Assembly (NCBI GenBank): GCA_028565715.1 | Contig: JAOXYC010231459.1 | Location: 1-10,611 of the forward strand | Reading direction: 5' to 3' | Origin: Phoronis pallida | Taxonomy: Eukaryota; Phoronida; Phoronidae | Length of the DNA stretch: 10,611 nucleotides | In this document: positions 7,001 to 10,611 of the stretch, piece after piece | How the letters are laid out: the number at the start of each line of letters is the position of its first letter | Position numbering within the stretch: position 1 is the stretch's first letter | Notes under the pieces: model-generated | What the model was told of the DNA's origin: nothing | Database searches by the model: none | What the model saw: the letters and a program-made list of their open reading frames with translations, nothing else | Position numbers and translations under genes: made by a program

Positions 7001-10000
7001 CTGAAAGAGTGAATACATATTGATTAGAAAAATATCCCATAGAACAGGTCTGCAACCAGCTTTGCATGAGGGGCAAAAAAGCGCATATCGTTCGGACAGA
7101 GGCAGGGGGATGAGGATCAGATGAATGTGGTTCTAATTATAGCATGTAAATAATCAATATTTTTGTTTTGAAACGGGGGCAGGCATTCCATGGGGGAGTC
7201 CATGTACTCCACTTCACCCCCCTCCCTGGTTGTGGTTCTGTGGAATTTCCAAATGTAAAACAAGTAAGTTTTTCAAATTTTGATGATTTTCTATTAGAAT
7301 ATGCCTGGCTCAAAAGAGCGTTTATCCAACAATGCAATGTTTTTCAGTGAGCTCATTCCAAAACTAGGGAGTATACTGTCCATATACTTAAACCACAGTC
7401 TATTGTTGACAAAACGTTTGTGTGAATGAAAATTATATCAGATCTAGAATTATTACTAGCTTTGCAATCTTATCAGTCCCCAAAAATATTTGTTGGTAGA
7501 AAATAGACAGTGTGATAAATTGGCAAGATAATTATACCTGATGTGAGAGATCTTTCTTGATTTGTTCTGTCTTGGCCAAGTCACTACGTAGTTTATCGAT
7601 GGCAGTCTCCTGTTCACTAGATTCACTCTCGAATTTCTTAGTCAGCTCTAGCTGCTTCTGGTACTGTCTACCAAGCTCTGAAAATAATGATAAAAACTGA
7701 ATTATTAGTGAACTAGGCTAATTATTTACTCCCGAATTTAGACTTCACCTCCCTGGTAAATTTTCCAGCCCGGGAGACTCCTGGTTTTCATCACCACCAT
7801 TGGGTTTTTTGGTTGTTGAGTTTTCAGCCGATAAAAGGGTGAGATATTAACTGAATCATAATTCCGGGTCGTTACAATAACAGAAACCACAAAACTCCCG
7901 GTTTTGGACTTGACCCCTTGGCAGGACTACAATCATAAATACACATGCAAATATTTTCAGACTGCATTTCAACAGGATATTTTTATTGATATCTGGCAAA
8001 TACGGCTGTTGGTATTTAGGGTCAAATTGGCGCTGTGATCCTTTGTCATTTGACAGGTCCTTGGGGTCCATTTTTTCTGAGCATGTCAAGAATACTTAAT
8101 TTCCCCTTTCTAATAAAAGCCCTTCAGCTTCTTGGATAAACAACGAAAAGCATCAAGCAAAATGAAATGAGTCATATTGAATTACCTTGTATTTTAGATT
8201 CTTTTTCTTTGAGTTGGCGTGCCAGTGTTTTCCGCTCTTCTTCTAGTTCGTTCAACTGTTGAGATGCTCTATTAAACAAAAGAAAACAATATGCAACCAG
8301 TTTTCAGTACAACATCAAAATAAGTGGCCACTAAAACCCCACGCACATGATGCATAATCAGTGCAGCATCGTTTATGCATTATGTGCCCGTAACTTTTTC
8401 TGCGTAAATGGTGCGCATTGTTAACGGAGGCACATCTTAAGAGTTGTACATAAAACGAGAAGGAGCTGCCTGAGCAATGAAACTAACAACTAACAATTGC
8501 TATACTCACAGGAAAAAGTAGAAAATTAACATAAATATAACTACATCTTAAATGCAAGCAAACACGTCAACTTACACATCATACTGCTGTTTGAGTGTGT
8601 CATTGTGTCGTCGTAACATTTCATGCATTTCCGTCATCGTGCTGTGTTCTTGTTTGAGTGTGGCTAATGATCTTTGCATGTTCTCCAGTCTGTCAAAAAT
8701 ATTGAAAGTTGCGAATGAGAAAGGAAATACAATTTACATATACACTGTCTAGTCAAAATAAGTATGGAATTTTTTTTCGGCATCGTATTTTTCACATTTT
8801 AAGAAGGACAGAAAAAGTTTAATGATTGTAAAAATATTGTCTTTTATGAACAAAATGAAGGCAATTTGATCATTTTTTGAAAAGAAATCAGGAAACTATG
8901 ACGTTTCAAAGATGAGAGGTGAAGAGAAAAAAAAGACATTTGAGTCGTTTTAATAGAGTATGGCATATTTGACTAAATTCCCTAATCAATATTTTCATTT
9001 TTGTAAAATAAAAAGCTCAAATGTGCTCTCATTTTTGAAACGTCATAGTTTCATGATTTCTTTTCAGAAATTTAATATCTAATTGCCTTTATTTTGTTCA
9101 TAAATGACCATATTTTATCCATCATCAAACGCTTTTTCTATCCTTCTTGAACTGTGAAAACGCAACGTTGATGAAAAAAATATTCCATACTTCTTTTGAC
9201 TAGTGTAGAACTCAACAAAGTTCAATGACAAGGTTAAAATTTCGTTCATAACCAAGCCTTTTGCGAGGTTATGAATAAAATTTCAAACAAGTTCCGATCT
9301 TGATACTTGATACACTTAATGGGAATGAGTGTAGAATTTTTTTACAATGAAAGCTTTGTTAGTGCATGTGCACTTAGAAAGTTGTTATCGAACATCAGTC
9401 ATCGAGAAAAGCCCAGAGTAGCTGTCATCAAAAGAAACATCACCCAGTAAGTGAACAATTTAATACATCATGTTCCGGAGAGAATGAACAATTTATTTCA
9501 TCGTAATTACTTACCTATTTGTCTGCTCAGCAAAAGTGTTAGTAAGTTCTCTGTGTTCTTCAGCAATTACCTCAAGCCTGAAAATGAACAACAAGTTGGA
9601 CTTGCTAATGTGTTTGGTCTTTTGGGTGTTGCCATGGGGTTTATCCAACGTCAAAATCAGAAATTGTTATGGAAAAAATCTAAGTTTGTGCAAAACTGTT
9701 GAGTGTGCAATAAAACAGCATCAACAGAAAGGGTCTCCTTCTTGATAATGTTTTTGGCCAGAGGTAACAAACAAAGTTGATCTGACAGTTGTTTTGCATC
9801 AATCAAACCCAAATCTTGGCCTTTTTACCTTATACACCTGAGTATAAGCAAACCCTTGGAATAAGATGAAATCTCAATTTTGTGCTAGTTCTAAAACGCA
9901 TGTAAAATCACACTCGAGAATAAGACCACCCCAGTTTTTTGACATTCTCAATCTACTCGCCCATGCCATGGGCTTAAACCAGGGTGTGTACGGTAATAGT

Positions 10001-10359
10001 CTTGTATCACAGGCATGCGCAATCCCAATCATCAGTCATCAGAATGAGACTTGTCTCCAGATAATGAAATCATTTGCTGAGAAAAGCACGAGCTGCATTT
10101 CATTGCAAGTTAATTGCGCAAGTTGCATTGTTCTGCACGACAAACCTCGATTTGATTCAAAATGTTGTCTTCATGATATGAGTCTATTGACCCAGGGAGA
10201 TAAAATTCAAATGTCCTCAATTCACCTCTGATTATCCTGTACATAGTGTTCTATCTCATTCTGTTGCCTCTCTCTCTCAAGCATCAAATCATTGAGTTGT
10301 TCTCTGTATTCCTCACAACGCTTCTCTCCATCATGAACCAGAGACCTCAGCTTATGAGC
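6836..10359 (-). CDS. 3' part of a spliced coiled-coil protein gene (six exons, 5' end outside window)
   Basis: Joining minus-strand exons 10226-10359, 9515-9577, 8576-8689, 8186-8268, 7538-7677 and 6836-7000 gives 699 nt, an open frame of 232 residues and a TGA stop. All five introns are GT-AG and the phases agree (2, 2, 2, 1, 0 from upstream to downstream), which independent random ORFs would not do. The product is rich in E, K, Q, L and R, with heptad-like Leu spacing over about residues 1-220 and no proline before the last dozen residues. It has only two cysteines and shows no signal peptide or membrane segment. The C-terminus, after IAALIHGLSSG, ends KVPPTQLNM and looks non-helical. A long parallel coiled coil in the cytoplasm, for example a scaffold at the cytoskeleton or centrosome, fits the composition, but I do not recognise the family. 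The start codon and upstream exons lie beyond the right edge. The gene model is well supported; the function is unknown. Confidence 0.85.
7001..7537 (-). other. Intron between visible exons 5 and 6
   Basis: This 537-nt GT-AG intron holds no coding sequence I can support. Both strands carry short open stretches around 7137-7350, but they lack splice context and resemble no protein I know. A C-rich patch at about 7215-7230 and the small inverted pair GGAGT/ACTCC at 7195-7210 are the only local oddities. Confidence 0.75.
7538..7677 (-). CDS. Coiled-coil gene, exon 5 of those visible
   Basis: The acceptor is cattattttcag before AGCTTGG and the donor is CATCAG followed by gtataat. The exon encodes residues 132-178, LGRQYQKQLELTKKFESES then SEQETAIDKLRSDLAK and TEQIKKDLSHQ. 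Basic and acidic residues alternate as in a coiled coil. It is 140 nt, phase 1 in and phase 0 out. Confidence 0.82.
7678..8185 (-). other. Intron between visible exons 4 and 5
   Basis: A 508-nt GT-AG intron. I see no repeat with clear ends and no coding signal. A 77-codon open stretch on the minus strand (7856-8089) would need to be a cassette exon, but it has low-complexity random-looking composition and is not required by the flanking phases. Confidence 0.75.
8186..8268 (-). CDS. Coiled-coil gene, exon 4 of those visible
   Basis: The acceptor is ttttgtttaatag before AGCATCTC and the donor is ATACAAG followed by gtaattc. The exon encodes residues 104-132, ASQQLNELEEERKTLARQ followed by LKEKESKIQ, with Leu at regular a/d spacing. 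It is 83 nt, enters in phase 2 and leaves in phase 1, so unlike the two upstream exons it cannot be skipped without a frameshift. Confidence 0.82.
8269..8575 (-). other. Intron between visible exons 3 and 4
   Basis: A 307-nt GT-AG intron, the shortest seen. It contains an imperfect hairpin at 8343-8387 (annotated separately) and nothing else recognisable. Confidence 0.75.
8343..8387. repeat. Intronic hairpin, 15-bp arms
   Basis: GCACATGATGCATAA (8343-8357) pairs with TTATGCATTATGTGC (8373-8387) with one mismatch that would be G-U in RNA. The loop is 15 nt. Confidence 0.65.
8576..8689 (-). CDS. Coiled-coil gene, exon 3 of those visible
   Basis: The acceptor is tatttttgacag before ACTGGAG and the donor is TATGATGT followed by gtaagttg. 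The exon encodes residues 66-104, including LENMQRSLATLKQEHS, the Met-rich stretch MTEMHEMLRRHNDTLKQQ and YD. It is 114 nt, phase 2 at both ends, so it is again a symmetric exon of 38 codons. The composition is helical and has no glycine or proline. Confidence 0.82.
8743..9205. mobile_element. Tc1/mariner-type foldback MITE in an intron of the coiled-coil gene
   Basis: The two ends are inverted copies. The left end reads CACTGTCTAGTCAAAATAAG. The right end, reverse-complemented, reads CACTAGTCAAAAGAAGTATG, so the left end has a 5-nt insertion relative to the right. Both continue into TATGGAAT. The inverted similarity runs on for about 180-200 bp per arm, with matched blocks such as GAACAAAAT, AAGAAATCA and AAACTATGACGTTTCAAA, so nearly the whole 463 bp can fold back. 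TA lies directly outside both ends (8741-8742 and 9206-9207), the duplication expected of the Tc1/mariner superfamily. There is no transposase ORF, so the element is non-autonomous. It fills more than half of the 825-nt intron between exons 9515-9577 and 8576-8689; without it the intron would be about 360 nt. Confidence 0.85.
9207..9514 (-). other. Intron remainder upstream of the foldback element
   Basis: Non-coding intron sequence. It holds a small imperfect hairpin (about 9236-9253 with 9267-9283, core TTCATAACC/GGTTATGAA) and a short direct repeat, TGAACAATTTA, at about 9452 and 9485. No gene. Confidence 0.6.
9515..9577 (-). CDS. Coiled-coil gene, exon 2 of those visible (63 nt)
   Basis: This short exon is framed by the acceptor ttcattttcag and a strong donor, AATAG followed by gtaagtaatt. 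It encodes residues 45-66, LEVIAEEHRELTNTFAEQTN plus the split Arg codons at each end. At 63 nt (21 codons, three heptads) and phase 2 at both ends, it is a symmetric exon whose skipping would keep the frame and the heptad register. Both strands are open here, but only the minus strand has splice sites in register with its neighbours. Confidence 0.8.
9578..10225 (-). other. Intron between visible exons 1 and 2
   Basis: A 648-nt GT-AG intron. A 121-codon open frame on the opposite strand (9866-10231) lies almost wholly inside it. Its translation has no recognisable domain and it is most likely chance. I found no transposon ends here. Confidence 0.7.
10226..10359 (-). CDS. Coiled-coil gene, exon 1 of those visible
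   Basis: The acceptor is tttgtag before GCTCATAAG and the donor is AATCAGAG followed by gtgaat. The exon encodes residues 1-45 of the visible fragment, starting AHKLRSLVHDGEKRCEEYRE and ending near VQDNQR. It begins in phase 0 and ends in phase 2, splitting an Arg codon with the next exon. Charged residues dominate (ERERQQNEIE) and it is helical throughout. It contains one of the two cysteines of the fragment. Because it opens with an acceptor and has no plausible initiating Met, it is an internal exon and more of the gene must lie to the right of the window. Confidence 0.82.
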
Positions 10360-10400
10360 CTACAAATAGTATGAAACATTTGATAACAGTGAAACCTTAT

Positions 10401-10414
10401 GAGCCCTAGGGCTC
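10401..10414. repeat. 14-bp perfect palindrome beside a duplicated exon-edge word
   Basis: GAGCCCTAGGGCTC is self-complementary. Its left side completes CTTATGAGCC, the same ten bases that form the 5' edge of exon 10226-10359 (10351-10360). Confidence 0.6.
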
Positions 10415-10454
10415 AGTTGCAACAGGTCCAAAAACATGTAGGTTGGGTCGGGTC

Positions 10455-10511
10455 TAGTCTCTCCCACAGCCCGTCTCTACCGACGGTCTGTTCTCTAACA
10501 GTGCGATAAGC
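10455..10511. repeat. Dispersed repeat, copy 2 (near right edge)
   Basis: TAGTCTCTCCCACA, then TCTGTTCT and CTAACAGTGCGATAAGC, align with copy 1 at 4834-4902 with scattered substitutions. The right-hand flank to 10611 does not clearly resemble the flank of copy 1. It lies in the intron upstream of exon 10226-10359. Confidence 0.7.
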
Positions 10512-10611
10512 TACAGGGCTTGGAATGGCTCTCGGTGAAAACCACTGAAAAGTTTTGAGAGAATTTTGTGTTGACAAGAAACGCGGAAACCGCTGACCAA
10601 AACCGCGGAAA

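Noticed and set aside
7137-7350. Overlapping ORFs on both strands in an intron
   Set aside because: Neither has splice sites in phase with the neighbouring exons, and simultaneous openness on both strands points to chance.
9451-9745. Two overlapping plus-strand ORFs of 83 and 69 codons
   Set aside because: They are antisense across exon 9515-9577, whose minus-strand frame and splice sites fit the gene. These are shadows.
9866-10231. 121-codon plus-strand ORF
   Set aside because: It lies in an intron antisense to the coiled-coil gene and overlaps the edge of exon 10226-10359. The translation has no recognisable feature.
1-10611. CRISPR array, operon or prophage content
   Set aside because: No regular spacer-repeat arrays and no bacterial ribosome sites or gene packing. 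The spliced gene shows the DNA is eukaryotic.

Overview
The window looks like nuclear DNA from an animal, probably a marine invertebrate. The evidence is AT-rich, mostly non-coding sequence, a spliced gene with canonical GT-AG introns of 0.3-0.8 kb, several non-autonomous DNA transposons, and a tRNA-derived short repeat. TACATGTA-like words recur (around 3103, 4123, 5262, 5708, 5936). The phylum is not resolved, and no bacterial gene organisation is visible.

Right part, 6836-10359, minus strand: the 3' end of one protein-coding gene. Six exons (10226-10359, 9515-9577, 8576-8689, 8186-8268, 7538-7677, 6836-7000) splice in frame into 232 residues plus a TGA stop, 699 nt in all. The product is almost entirely charged, heptad-rich alpha-helical coiled coil, with a short tail ending PPTQLNM. 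Upstream exons lie beyond the right edge. I could not assign it to a named family. A cytoskeletal, centrosomal or ciliary coiled-coil protein is a guess from composition only.

Left part, 1-6800: no gene that I can support. The sequence is dominated by inverted-repeat elements. There are three hairpin or foldback units at about 102-180, 1037-1117 (an 81-bp perfect palindrome) and 1255-1308. A 297-bp MITE at 445-741 is bounded by TTTAAAA target duplications. A roughly 1.9-kb terminal-inverted-repeat element at 3592-5488 has a smaller foldback element apparently nested in its left arm. A tRNA-like repeat lies at 6717-6791, just downstream of the coiled-coil gene. Its 3' tail matches the right arm of the hairpin at 1255-1308.

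Inside the gene, the intron between exons 9515-9577 and 8576-8689 carries a 463-bp Tc1/mariner-type foldback element (8743-9205) flanked by TA. A repeat at 4834-4902 recurs at 10455-10511 near the right edge. The interest of the window lies in its dense foldback and MITE content and in an unidentified coiled-coil gene; no multi-gene system is evident.
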